DNA from: Micromonospora sp. ATCC 39149 | GTDB taxonomy: Bacteria; Actinomycetota; Actinomycetes; Mycobacteriales; Micromonosporaceae | NCBI RefSeq assembly: GCF_000158815.1 | Contig: NZ_GG657738.1 | Span: forward strand, 2,230,551 to 2,294,550 | DNA: 64,000 nucleotides | Direction: 5' to 3' | Shown: piece after piece, positions 1 through 8,747 of the stretch | How positions within the stretch are numbered: position 1 is the stretch's first letter | Layout of the letters: each line of letters opens with the position of its first letter | The notes under the pieces: generated by a model | What the model saw: only the letters and a program-made list of their open reading frames with translations | What the model was told of the DNA's origin: nothing | The model's database searches: none | Position numbers and translations under genes: made by a program

Positions 1-156
1 GCGGCCCCGACGCGTGGCGCGCGTCGGGCTCGGGCGTGAACCGGAACCGGTGGCCGATTGACCAGTGTGCCATGGGCATGAGCCGACCCCCCAGGCGGGC
101 CGCACAGCAGGTCCGGCTTCGTCAACGTGCCTGTCCCCTCCCGCATTCCCACGACG

Positions 157-207
157 CAAGGAAGGGCACCTTCTCAACGCCTCCGGGACCCTTCTCACGT
201 CTCCCGA
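157..207. repeat. Intergenic GC-rich palindromic element, family B copy 1
   Basis: This imperfect hairpin has GAAGGG-type arms around an AACGCCTCC centre, with GAAGGGCACC on the left and GGGACCCTTCTC on the right. Its relatives are at 56791-56846 and 60806-60860, which share the GAGAAGGG arm and the CGTAGGCGTT/CGCAGGCGTT centre in the opposite orientation. It lies downstream of the rho terminator. Positions 1-257 show no supportable gene; rpmE, often next to rho in actinomycetes, is not visible here. Confidence 0.5.
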
Positions 208-257
208 GCGCCGGGCGGTCGCGAGCAGCTCGTTGGGCACAGGGCGCGTACCGTGCG

Positions 258-289
258 GAAGGGCACGGTCGCCAGCGACCGTGCCCTTC
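258..289 (-). terminator. Hairpin terminator downstream of rho
   Basis: There is a perfect 15-bp inverted repeat, GAAGGGCACGGTCGC at 258-272 and its complement at 275-289, about 16 bases beyond the rho stop codon. It has no long T tract, which is usual for actinomycete terminators. Confidence 0.75.
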
Positions 290-305
290 GGCGCGTACTA
301 CCGAA

Positions 306-2378
306 TCACTCCCCCGGTGTGGACTTGGCGATCTGCATCAGGAACTCGATGTTGGTGCGGGACTGCTTGAGCCGGTCCAGCAGCAGGTCCAGCGCCGCCT
401 GCGAGTCCAGCGAGTGCAGGACCTTACGGAGCTTGTGGATGATGGCCAGTTCCTCCGGCGCGAGCAGGATCTCCTCCTTACGCGTGCCGGACGGGTGGAT
501 GTCGATGGCCGGGAAGGTGCGCTTGTCGGCGATCTTCCGGTCCAGCTTCAGCTCCGCGTTGCCGGTGCCCTTGAACTCCTCGAAGATGACCGTGTCCGCC
601 ATGGAACCGGTCTCCACCAGCGCGGTGGCGAGGATGGTCAGCGAACCGCCGTTCTCGATGTTGCGGGCCGCACCCAGGAAACGCTTCGGCGGGTAGAGCG
701 CGGTGGAGTCGATACCACCCGACATGATCCGGCCGGAGGCCGGCGCCGCCAGGTTGTACGACCGACCGAGCCGGGTCACCGAGTCGAGCAGCACGACCAC
801 GTCGTGCCCCAGCTCGACCAGCCGCTTCGCCCGCTCGATCGCCAACTCCGCCACCGTCGTGTGGTCCTGCGGCGGACGGTCGAACGTGGCCGCGATGACC
901 TCGCCCTTCACCGACCGCTGCATGTCGGTGACCTCTTCGGGCCGCTCGTCCACCAGCACCACCATCAGGTGGCACTCCGGGTTGTTGTGCGTGATGGCGT
1001 TCGCGATCGCCTGGAGCACCATCGTCTTGCCTGCCTTCGGCGGCGAGACGATCAGCGCCCGCTGGCCCTTGCCGATCGGCATGACCAGGTCGATGACCCG
1101 CGTCGTCAGGATGTGCGGCTCGGTCTCCAGCCGCAGCCGCTCCTGCGGGTACAGCGGGGTCAGCTTGTAGAACTCCGGCCGCCGCCGCGCCTCGTCCGGC
1201 TCCATCCCGTTGATGGTGTCGAGCCGCACCAGTGGGTTGTACTTGTCCCGCCGCTGCTCGCCGTCCCGGGCCGTCCGCACCGCACCGGTGATCGCGTCAC
1301 CGCGGCGCAGGCCGTACCTCTTGATCTGGGACATCGAGACGTAGACGTCGTTCGGGCCGGCCAGGTAGCCGGTGGTCCGGACGAAGGCGTAGTTGTCGAG
1401 CACGTCGATGATGCCGGCGACCGGGACGAGGACGTCGTCCTCGCTCACCTGCGGCTCGCGACCGCCGCCAGCGCCCGCGCCGTCGCCTTCGCCACGCTCG
1501 CCCCGGCCCCGACGGCGGTCCCGGAAGCGGCTGCGCCGGCCCCGCCGGCCGCCGTTCTCGTCGTCGTCGTCACCGCCGTTGTCCCGCTCGGCGCGCTGAC
1601 CCCGGTCGTTACGGTCGCCGCGGTCGCCGCGGTCGACCCGCTCGTTGCGGTCACCACGCTCGGCCCGGTCACCGCGCTCGGTGCGCTCGGCCCGGTCGTT
1701 GCGCTCGACCCGCTCACCCCGGTCGGTGCGGTCACCGCGCTCGTTGCGGTCACCGCGCTCGGCCCGGTCACCGCGGTCGGTGCGCTCGGCCCGGTCACCG
1801 CGGTCGGCCCGCTCGCCGCGCTCCGTGCGCTCGGCCTGGTCCCGGCCGCCCCGGCCCTCGCCGCGTTCCCGGCGCCCGTCAACCCGCTCGGCGGGCTCCG
1901 GGGCGGTCACGCTCGGGGGCTCCTCGGCCCGGCTCTCGGCCGGCCGGGACTCCGCCTCGGCGGGCCGGGACTCGGCCACAGCAGCGGTCCGGCTACGCCG
2001 GGTCCGGGTCCGGCCCTCGGCCGGGGCGGCAGCCGGCTCGGCCGGCGCCCGGTTCTGGTCGGCGCTCGACGGGGCCTGGGAGACCTCGGCGCGCACCTCC
2101 TCGCGGGCGGGAGCGGCGGCGGCCGCCGCGACCTCGGCCCGCGGTCGAGGGGTCCCGGCGGCGGCGCCGCCCTGCCGCTCGGAAATCGCGCTGATCAGCT
2201 CGCCCTTGCGCATGCGAGCCGTACCGGAGATGCCGAGCGACGCGGCCAGGCTCTGGAGCTCCGGCAGCAGCATCGCCGACAGGCCGGTGCCGCTACGCCG
2301 ACGACGGGTGGGGGCAGCGGCGGTGGCATCGCCAGCGACGTTGGAAACATCCGACGTCACGTCGGTGGTGTCGCTCAA
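306..2378 (-). CDS. rho: Transcription termination factor Rho
   Basis: This is the hexameric RNA-dependent ATPase that terminates transcription, about 690 residues. Residues about 36-70 form the Rho N-terminal helical domain (LPELQSLAASLGI). Residues about 169-266 are a very polar insertion of repeated RGDR/AER/NER units, followed by an Asp run and an Arg-rich block. The RNA-binding fold starts near residue 318 (VPVAGIIDVLDNYAFVR). The ATPase core has the Walker A segment PPKAGKTMVL and the VDERPEEVTDM signature. I chose the TTG start at 2378 because GGAAGG lies just upstream and the protein then begins SDTTDV; the reading frame stays open to 2513 without a better start. The long charged insertion is typical of high-GC actinomycete Rho proteins and makes this one far longer than the roughly 420-residue E. 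coli form. Confidence 0.97.
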   Translation of the reverse strand: MSDTTDVTSDVSNVAGDATAAAPTRRRRSGTGLSAMLLPELQSLAASLGISGTARMRKGELISAISERQGGAAAGTPRPRAEVAAAAAAPAREEVRAEVSQAPSSADQNRAPAEPAAAPAEGRTRTRRSRTAAVAESRPAEAESRPAESRAEEPPSVTAPEPAERVDGRRERGEGRGGRDQAERTERGERADRGDRAERTDRGDRAERGDRNERGDRTDRGERVERNDRAERTERGDRAERGDRNERVDRGDRGDRNDRGQRAERDNGGDDDDENGGRRGRRSRFRDRRRGRGERGEGDGAGAGGGREPQVSEDDVLVPVAGIIDVLDNYAFVRTTGYLAGPNDVYVSMSQIKRYGLRRGDAITGAVRTARDGEQRRDKYNPLVRLDTINGMEPDEARRRPEFYKLTPLYPQERLRLETEPHILTTRVIDLVMPIGKGQRALIVSPPKAGKTMVLQAIANAITHNNPECHLMVVLVDERPEEVTDMQRSVKGEVIAATFDRPPQDHTTVAELAIERAKRLVELGHDVVVLLDSVTRLGRSYNLAAPASGRIMSGGIDSTALYPPKRFLGAARNIENGGSLTILATALVETGSMADTVIFEEFKGTGNAELKLDRKIADKRTFPAIDIHPSGTRKEEILLAPEELAIIHKLRKVLHSLDSQAALDLLLDRLKQSRTNIEFLMQIAKSTPGE

Positions 2379-2672
2379 TGGATTCCTTCCCTCGATAGGC
2401 CGGGACTGCCCGGAGTCGACAGCAGATGGCCGGGCGGCCTCGGTGCACCCGCCTCGCATGACGCGTCGCGGGAGACTGTGACACAGCAGCCGGCCGGTTT
2501 CCCGACCCACCAACCTCGGTGAGCAGGTCTCGTCGTCTGCGGCGACCTGCGGAAACTGCGGTGCGGCGTGGGCCTTAGGCAGGGGTGACGGGCTGACCGC
2601 CGAGAGCTTCGGGGGTGCGCCGACCCGCAGGAGGATCGCATGCTTCGCGGCTGTGCTAAGTCTAGAGCGTAA
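2379..2672 (-). other. Upstream/leader region of rho
   Basis: This 294-base gap between the thrB stop and the rho start shows no convincing gene. On the minus strand it contains AT-richer DNA (TTGATTACGCTCTAGACTTAG near 2652-2672) that may hold the rho promoter, giving a leader of over 200 bases. I see no clear hairpin attenuator. Confidence 0.35.
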
Positions 2673-3626
2673 TCAACTCTTCCGACCTGCGGCAACAGGG
2701 TCCCGCTCGGCGTGTTCAAGTCTACCCCGTGCGACCCGCGCTCCGCGCCTGTCTATACCCAACGGCCAGACCTGCCAACCTGCCCCTGGCGCGAAATATT
2801 CCGGGGGCTCGGTCAGCGCCAGCACGGTCGGGCCGGCCCCACTGACCACCGCCGCCACACCGGCCGCACGGAGCGCGCCGACCAGGGCGGACGAGTCCGG
2901 CATCCCGGCGGCGCGGTAGTCCTGGTGCAGCCGGTCGACCGTGGCGGGCAGCAGCAGCGCCGGCTCGGCGGTCAGGGCGTGCACCAGCAGCGCCGCCCGG
3001 CCGGCGTTGAGCGCGGCGTCGCCGTGCGGGACGGCCGCCGGCAACGCGGCCCGGGCCTCGGCGGTCAGCCCGCGCTCGGCGGGCACGAAGACGATCGGGC
3101 GCACCCCGTCGGCCACGGCCAGCGACACCGCCCGGGCGTCGGCCGGCTCCGTCCAGGCGATCGTGAAGCCGCCGAGCAGGCAGGGCGCGACGTTGTCGGG
3201 GTGCCCCTCGATCTGGGCCGCCAGCCGCAGCGCGCCCGCGTCGTCCAGCCGGGCCACGCCGTCGACGACCAGGGCCCGGGCCAGCAGCACGCCGGCCACG
3301 ATGGCCGCCGACGAGGAGCCCAGCCCCCGGGCCTGGGGGATCCGGTTGACGCACTCCACCGCGAGGCCCGACGGCTGACCACCCAGCGCGTCGAAGGCGG
3401 CCCGCATGGCCCGGACGACCAGGTGCGCCTCGTCGTCGGGCAGCTCACCCGCGCCCTGCCCGGTCACCGTCACCCGGACGCCGTCGGGCACCACCTCGGC
3501 GGCCACGTCGTCGTGCAGGCCGAGTGCCAGACCCAGCGCGTCGAACCCCGGCCCGAGGTTGGCGCTGGTGGCGGGGACCCGGACCTTCACCGGCCCGGAC
3601 ACGAATGTCGTCGGCACGCCGCTCAT
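2673..3626 (-). CDS. thrB: Homoserine kinase
   Basis: This enzyme phosphorylates homoserine with ATP to O-phosphohomoserine, the substrate of threonine synthase. It is a GHMP kinase of 317 residues. The N-terminal segment VRVPATSANLGPGFDALGLA is typical of ThrB, the ATP-binding GHMP loop reads PQARGLGSSSAAIVAGVLLA, and the C-terminal glycine-rich segment VSGAGPTVLAL is present. I chose the ATG at 3626, which gives MSGVPTTF, rather than the in-frame ATG seven codons upstream. In most actinomycetes thrB directly follows thrC. Here about 5 kb with two exporters separates them, so thrB probably has its own promoter or reads from the upstream MFS gene. Confidence 0.95.
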   Translation of the reverse strand: MSGVPTTFVSGPVKVRVPATSANLGPGFDALGLALGLHDDVAAEVVPDGVRVTVTGQGAGELPDDEAHLVVRAMRAAFDALGGQPSGLAVECVNRIPQARGLGSSSAAIVAGVLLARALVVDGVARLDDAGALRLAAQIEGHPDNVAPCLLGGFTIAWTEPADARAVSLAVADGVRPIVFVPAERGLTAEARAALPAAVPHGDAALNAGRAALLVHALTAEPALLLPATVDRLHQDYRAAGMPDSSALVGALRAAGVAAVVSGAGPTVLALTEPPEYFAPGAGWQVWPLGIDRRGARVARGRLEHAERDPVAAGRKS

Positions 3627-3729
3627 GCTAGGCCGCCGGGCCGCCACCGTGCCGGCCCGCCCGGCCCGTGGGACGTGACCGCCTTCGCTAACCTGACGCG
3701 CGACGGGTCCGAACGAGGGGGGCTCCCCC

Positions 3730-4971
3730 TCACGCCCCCGTCGGGGTGGACTCGGCGACCGGGTCGGACAGCGACAGCCGCCGGGTGGCGATCCGCCAGC
3801 CGAGCGCGTAGACCAGCGTCACCAGGCCGCAGCCGGCCAGCACCACCCGCTCGTCAACCAGGTCCACCACCCCGGCCACCACGAGCTGGCTCACCGAGAT
3901 GGCGAGCGTGGCCAACATCATGTCGGTGGCGAAGACCCGGCCGCGCAGCCGGTCCGGCACCTCGCCCTGAAGGGCGAAGTTCGACATCACCCAGTTGCTC
4001 CCGCCGGCGAAGTGCGCCACGAACACCAGCGCCAGCACCAGCGGGAACCAGTCCACCACCGAGGTGCCCAGGTAGGCCAGGCCGTACAGGGACATCGACA
4101 GCGCCAGGCCGGGCAGCAGCCAGGCCCGGTTGGTCAGCACCCGCCGCATCAGGATCGGGCCGACCAGGGCACCCGCGCCGCGTACCGCGAAGAGCAGGCC
4201 CGCGCCGATCGCGCCCACCCCGTACACGCCGGCGAGCAGGGGGAAGACGGTCAGCACGCCGTTGCCCAGGCCGACCGCCGACTTCACCGTGACCAGGCCG
4301 AGCACCCGGGGGCGGTGCCCGATGTAGCCGAGCGCCTCCCGGATCGCCGCCCAGGTGCGCTGCGCCGGCGCGTCGGCCGCGCGGGGGGCCTGCAACGGGC
4401 GGCGGATCAGCGCGGCCAGCCCCGCCGCCAGCGTCAGGCCGCCCGCAGCCACCCAGAAGCAGGCGTACGGGCCGGCGGCGGCGCTGAGCACGCCGCCCAG
4501 CGACGCGCCGACCACGGTCATGGTGCCCCAGGCCGAGCCGGCGACCGCGTTGCCGGCGGCCAGCTCCTGCGGGTCGAGGACGTTGGGTAGGGCCGCCTGG
4601 GCGGCCGGCGAGTAGAACGCCTTCGCCACCGCCATCACGGCGATCGCCACCATCGCCAGCCACGCCGTCCCCGGGCCGCGGACACCGAGCAGCAGCAGGG
4701 CCCCGAGCAGCGCGGCGGCGTTGGCCGCCATCATGATCTTCTTACGGTCGAACCGGTCCGCGACCGTCCCCGTGTACGGCAGCAGCAGCGCCACCACGCC
4801 GGTGTCCAGGGCGAGCACCAGGGCACCCCAGACCCCGCTGCCGGTCAGCTTCGGCAGCAGGACGAGCAGCGGCACCATGACGAACCAGTCCGCGCCGAAG
4901 ACCACCAGCTCGGCCAGGAAGAGGTTGCGGAAGCTGCGGTTGCGGACCAGGACCGAGAGGGTGGGCGACAC
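3730..4971 (-). CDS. MFS transporter, drug-efflux type
   Basis: This is a proton-driven major facilitator membrane protein of about 413 residues with roughly twelve hydrophobic segments. The conserved loop after the second segment reads GTVADRFDRKKIMM, the MFS motif A. The sequence resembles the DUF894/enterobactin-exporter-like branch (opening SVLVRNRSFRNLFLAELV), whose members export small molecules; the substrate cannot be read from sequence. I chose the GTG at 4971 (VSPTLSV) because the family normally begins just before the LVRNRSFR segment and GGTAGGG lies about nine bases upstream. The frame runs open to 5169, but that extension covers a broken deacetylase gene in another frame. Confidence 0.85.
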   Translation of the reverse strand: MSPTLSVLVRNRSFRNLFLAELVVFGADWFVMVPLLVLLPKLTGSGVWGALVLALDTGVVALLLPYTGTVADRFDRKKIMMAANAAALLGALLLLGVRGPGTAWLAMVAIAVMAVAKAFYSPAAQAALPNVLDPQELAAGNAVAGSAWGTMTVVGASLGGVLSAAAGPYACFWVAAGGLTLAAGLAALIRRPLQAPRAADAPAQRTWAAIREALGYIGHRPRVLGLVTVKSAVGLGNGVLTVFPLLAGVYGVGAIGAGLLFAVRGAGALVGPILMRRVLTNRAWLLPGLALSMSLYGLAYLGTSVVDWFPLVLALVFVAHFAGGSNWVMSNFALQGEVPDRLRGRVFATDMMLATLAISVSQLVVAGVVDLVDERVVLAGCGLVTLVYALGWRIATRRLSLSDPVAESTPTGA

Positions 4972-5036
4972 GTCCGGGAACCCTACCTTCCGGGCTGCGG
5001 CGTGCCTGCCTGCCGCAGCAGCTCGCTCGGCGAGCG

Positions 5037-5189
5037 CTACCCGGCCAGGAAGAACCGTGCCGGCACGGCGTACCGGTCCAGGGTGTCGAGCACCGTCGGG
5101 GTCCACTGTGGGCGTGGGCCGTCGTCGAAGGTGAGCGCCACCAGCCGCTGCGCGGTCCGCCGCCCCCACCGGCCAGCGCCGTCCGCCAT
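5037..5189 (-). pseudogene. Truncated polysaccharide deacetylase (NodB-type) fragment
   Basis: Translation from the ATG at 5189 gives 50 residues and then a stop. Residues 15-50 read as the start of a NodB-homology domain, with RLVALTFDDGPRPQWTPTVL and then RYAVPARFFLAG. LTFDDGP is the first metal-binding motif, with the two catalytic/metal aspartates. The remaining roughly 150 residues of a working enzyme, including the HxxxH motif, are missing. The fragment ends 65 bases before the MFS start, so it is probably a decayed gene whose 3' part was lost. A functional 50-residue peptide is unlikely. Confidence 0.75.
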
Positions 5190-5294
5190 GGCCCGATCCC
5201 CGCCGAACAGCGGGTCACCCCCAGCGACCCGGCACCGTCAGTATGCGGCATTCGACTCATCGTGCCTGGTCGGACAGGCGACGCAGCCGTACGC

Positions 5295-5334
5295 CGAACG
5301 CCCCCGCCGGAGGATGACCCGGCGGGGGCGTTCG
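5295..5334 (-). terminator. Terminator downstream of the RND exporter
   Basis: A perfect 16-bp inverted repeat, CGAACGCCCCCGCCGG at 5295-5310 with its complement at 5319-5334 and an 8-base loop, begins just beyond the stop codon at 5347. Confidence 0.8.
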
Positions 5335-5346
5335 TGGTCGTGGCGG

Positions 5347-8300
5347 CTACTCGGCCGGCGGCAGCGGCGACTGCCGGCTCTTCGGCAGGCGTAGCACCTC
5401 GAACTGGTCGGTGCCGTCCACCAGGGCCGCCGACGGCGTGGGCCGGGCGGGGGCGGCCGGCTCGGCGGCGGGGACGGGCTCGCCGGCCGGCGGCGTACCG
5501 CCGTCGCCAATGGACTCCGCCGCTGGAGCGCCCCGGCGGCGGAGCCGGCGGGCCCGCAGCGACTCCTTGGTGTTCTCGACCATCGTGTACAGGGTCGGAA
5601 CCAGGATCAGGGTGAGCAGGGTGGAGCTGAGCAGGCCACCGATCACCACGATCGCCAGCGGCTTGGAGATGAAGCCGCCCTCCCCGGTCAGGCCGAACGC
5701 CATCGGCAGCAGCGCGAAGATCGTCGCGACGGCGGTCATCAGGATCGGACGCAGCCGGCGTCGGCCGCCCTCGACAACCGCCTCGTTGACCCCCATGCCC
5801 TGCGCCCGGTACTGGTTGATCAGGTCCAGCAGCACGATCGCGTTGGTCACCACGATGCCGACCAGCATCAGCACGCCGATCAGCGCCGGCACGCCCAGCG
5901 GGGTGCCGGTGGCCAGCAGCAGGCCGATCGCGCCGGTCGCCGCGAACGGAACCGAGATCAACAGGATCAGCGCCTGGGTCAGGCTGCGGAACGTCGCCAC
6001 CATGATCAGGAACACGATCGCGATGGCCGCGAGCACGGCCAGCCCCAGGTCGGCGAACGCCTCGCTCTGGTCGGCGCTGACGCCGCCGATGCTCATCGTC
6101 GCGCCGGGAACGTCGATGGCGTCCAGCTTCTTCTGGAGCTCCTTGGTGGTCGCGCCGAGGTTGCTGCCGGTCGCCGTGCCGGTGACCGTGACGCTGCGCT
6201 CCCCGTCGATGCGGGTCACCTGCTGCGGCCCCTCGGCCTGGGTGATGTCGGCGATGTCGTCCAGCTTCACCGGGCCGACGCGCAGCGCCCGCAGCTCCTC
6301 CACCGTCAGCGGCGGCTGCGCGCCGGAGCGCAGCACCACGTCCTGCTGGCCGTCGTCGAGGGTGACCTGCCCCAGCGGGGTGCCCCGGTACACCTGGGCG
6401 ACGAGCTGCCCGACGGCCGCCTCGGTGAGTCCCGCCCGCGCCGCGGCCAGCCGGTCCACGGTCACGTCCACCCGCGGCACCCGCTCGGCCAGGGTGGTCG
6501 AGACGTCCTCGACGTCGGCCGTGGCGGCCATGGCGGCCCGCGCCTGCTCGGCCGCCTGGGCCAGCACCTCGGAGTCGGCCGCCTGCACGACGACCTCCAG
6601 TTGGTTGGTCGACCCGCCCCCGTCGGCCCCGCCGAAGCTCACCTCGCCGACGGCGGCGCCGAGGGAGTCGAACTCGCGGCGCAGGGCCTCCTTCACCTCG
6701 GCCACGTCGGTCTCGCCGTCGAGCGTGACGGAGAAGGTGGCGGCGTTGTTGCCGCCGCCGCCCGCCCAGGGCTGGTCGTTGCCCCCGGCGCTCACCTGGT
6801 ACGTCTCGACGCCGTCGGCCCGGTCCAGCACCGCCTCGACCCGGCGGGCCGCCTGGTCGGTGGCGACCAGCCCGCTGCCGGCCGGAAGCTGCTGAGTGAT
6901 GGTCAGGGTGTCCTGGCCGGAGTCGTCCAGGAAGTTGGTCTTGAGCGTGCTGGACAGGAGCAGCGTGCCGAGCAGCACCAGCAGCCCCAGCCCGGAAGTG
7001 ATCCAGCGGGTCCGCCGGCTGCCGGTGGCGAACCCGATCACCGGCAGGTATGCCCGCTGCAACGGGCTGCGCAGCTCCTTCTCCTCGGCGACCCGGCGCT
7101 CGGCCTCGTCGTCCGCCCCGCCCCGCTTCGACTTCAAGAACCAGTACGCCAGCACGGGGATCACCGTGAGCGAGACCAGCAGCGAGGCGAGCAGGGCCAC
7201 CGTCACGGTGATCGCGAACGGCGCGAAGAGCTGCCCGACGAAGCCGCCGACCAGCGCGATCGGGGCGAAGACGGCGACCGTGGTCAGCGTCGACGCGGTC
7301 ACCGCACCGGCCACCTCGCGGACCGCGGTGAGGATCGCCGCCCGCTTCGGCTCGCCGTACTCCAGGTGGCGTTTGATGTTCTCCAGCACCACGATCGAGT
7401 CGTCGACCACCCGGCCGACCGCGATGGTCAGCGCGCCGAGGGTGAGCAGGTTGAGCGAGTAGTCGCCGATCCAGAGCGCGATGAGCGCCACCAGCACCGA
7501 AAGCGGGATGGACACGGCGGTGACCACGGTCGAGCGCACCGACAGCAGGAAGACCAGGATGACCACGACCGCCATGACCAGACCCAGCAGGCCCTCGGTG
7601 GTGAGGCTCTCGATGGACTTCTCCACGAACGGGGCCTGGTCGAACACGACGGTCAGCTCAGCGCCGGAGGCCGAACGCAGGTCGGCGAGGCGTTCGCGGA
7701 TCTCGTGGGAGATCTCGACGGTGTTGCCGTCCGGTGCGGCCGTGACGGCGATGCCGAGGCTGTCCCGGCCGTTGGTGCGGGTGAAAGAGGTGGCCGGGGC
7801 GAGCTGCTGTGCCACGGTCGCCACGTCGCCGAGCTTCACCGGGGCGGCCTTCGGCGCGGTCGGGACCAGCACGATGCCCTTGAGGTCGTCGAGGGAGCGG
7901 ATCGGCGTACCCACTCCGACGATGAGCGCCCGCGACCCGTCGCTGACCGCGCCGGCCGGCACGGCGACGCCGTTGGTCTTCAGGGCGGTGCCGATCGCGG
8001 TCGGCGCGAGCTTCGCGGCGGCCAGCTTCGCCGGGTCCGGGGTGACCGTGACGACCTGGTCGCGGGTGCCGGTCACGACGACGGTGCGGACCCCGTCGAT
8101 CGCCTCCAGCTCCGGTACGACGGCGTCGCGCAGCCGCTCGGCCAGCACCCGCTCGTCGCCGCCGCCGGACGCGGCGAGCACCACGGCCGGAAGGTCGTCG
8201 GTGGTGCCGGTCAGGACCTGCGGGTCGACGCTTTCGGGGAGCTGGCTGTCGATCCGGTTCAGCGCGGTCTCCATCTTGTTGACCACGTTGTCCAGGTCGG

Positions 8301-8598
8301 TGCCGAACGTGAACTCCACCTGAACTGTGGACGAGCCCTCGCGGGAGGTGGAGGTGACCTTCTCCAGCCCGGGGATGCCCTGGAGGCTGTTCTCGATCGG
8401 CTCGGTGACCTGCGACTCGACGATCTCGGGCGCGGCGCCGGGGTAGACCGCCACGACGAACGCGCCCGGGAACTCCAGCGACGGCAGGAGTTGCTGCTTC
8501 AACGACGGGACGGCGAACAGACCGAACAGCGTCGTGACCACCGCGATGAGGGCGACCAGCCCTCGGTTGGCGAGGCTGAATCTGGCGAGCAGCGACAT
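5347..8598 (-). CDS. RND-superfamily efflux transporter (HAE1/AcrB-like)
   Basis: This large inner-membrane exporter has 1083 residues and is the length of an AcrB or SwrC-type pump. It has the twofold repeated plan: a first membrane helix (VALIAVVTTLFGLFAVPS), a large extracytoplasmic porter domain to about residue 335, a bundle of helices, then a second porter domain from about 550 to 835 and a final helix bundle. The fourth-helix motif GRVVDDSIVVLENIKRH carries the paired aspartates used for proton coupling. The last 65 residues are Pro/Ala-rich and presumably cytoplasmic. No membrane-fusion partner gene lies beside it; single-gene HAE1 pumps without an adaptor are common in Gram-positives. 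It may export lipids or surfactant-like compounds as SwrC does; the substrate is inference. Confidence 0.9.
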   Translation of the reverse strand: MSLLARFSLANRGLVALIAVVTTLFGLFAVPSLKQQLLPSLEFPGAFVVAVYPGAAPEIVESQVTEPIENSLQGIPGLEKVTSTSREGSSTVQVEFTFGTDLDNVVNKMETALNRIDSQLPESVDPQVLTGTTDDLPAVVLAASGGGDERVLAERLRDAVVPELEAIDGVRTVVVTGTRDQVVTVTPDPAKLAAAKLAPTAIGTALKTNGVAVPAGAVSDGSRALIVGVGTPIRSLDDLKGIVLVPTAPKAAPVKLGDVATVAQQLAPATSFTRTNGRDSLGIAVTAAPDGNTVEISHEIRERLADLRSASGAELTVVFDQAPFVEKSIESLTTEGLLGLVMAVVVILVFLLSVRSTVVTAVSIPLSVLVALIALWIGDYSLNLLTLGALTIAVGRVVDDSIVVLENIKRHLEYGEPKRAAILTAVREVAGAVTASTLTTVAVFAPIALVGGFVGQLFAPFAITVTVALLASLLVSLTVIPVLAYWFLKSKRGGADDEAERRVAEEKELRSPLQRAYLPVIGFATGSRRTRWITSGLGLLVLLGTLLLSSTLKTNFLDDSGQDTLTITQQLPAGSGLVATDQAARRVEAVLDRADGVETYQVSAGGNDQPWAGGGGNNAATFSVTLDGETDVAEVKEALRREFDSLGAAVGEVSFGGADGGGSTNQLEVVVQAADSEVLAQAAEQARAAMAATADVEDVSTTLAERVPRVDVTVDRLAAARAGLTEAAVGQLVAQVYRGTPLGQVTLDDGQQDVVLRSGAQPPLTVEELRALRVGPVKLDDIADITQAEGPQQVTRIDGERSVTVTGTATGSNLGATTKELQKKLDAIDVPGATMSIGGVSADQSEAFADLGLAVLAAIAIVFLIMVATFRSLTQALILLISVPFAATGAIGLLLATGTPLGVPALIGVLMLVGIVVTNAIVLLDLINQYRAQGMGVNEAVVEGGRRRLRPILMTAVATIFALLPMAFGLTGEGGFISKPLAIVVIGGLLSSTLLTLILVPTLYTMVENTKESLRARRLRRRGAPAAESIGDGGTPPAGEPVPAAEPAAPARPTPSAALVDGTDQFEVLRLPKSRQSPLPPAE

Positions 8599-8747
8599 CA
8601 GCGTAGCTCACTCCTGGAAGAGGAAGGCGGGACAGCTCGTTAGCGAAGAGTGTGCCCGATCCGATCTCTCCCGCCGGGGCCAGGGTCGCGCCGACCCACC
8701 GGGTGACGTGTCGCGTCCGTCGCCGCGCGGCCCGGCGGCCGGCGGGC

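Noticed and set aside
1..257. rpmE or another gene downstream of rho
   Set aside because: Frames here have no recognisable ribosomal protein sequence; the region holds a terminator and one palindromic element.
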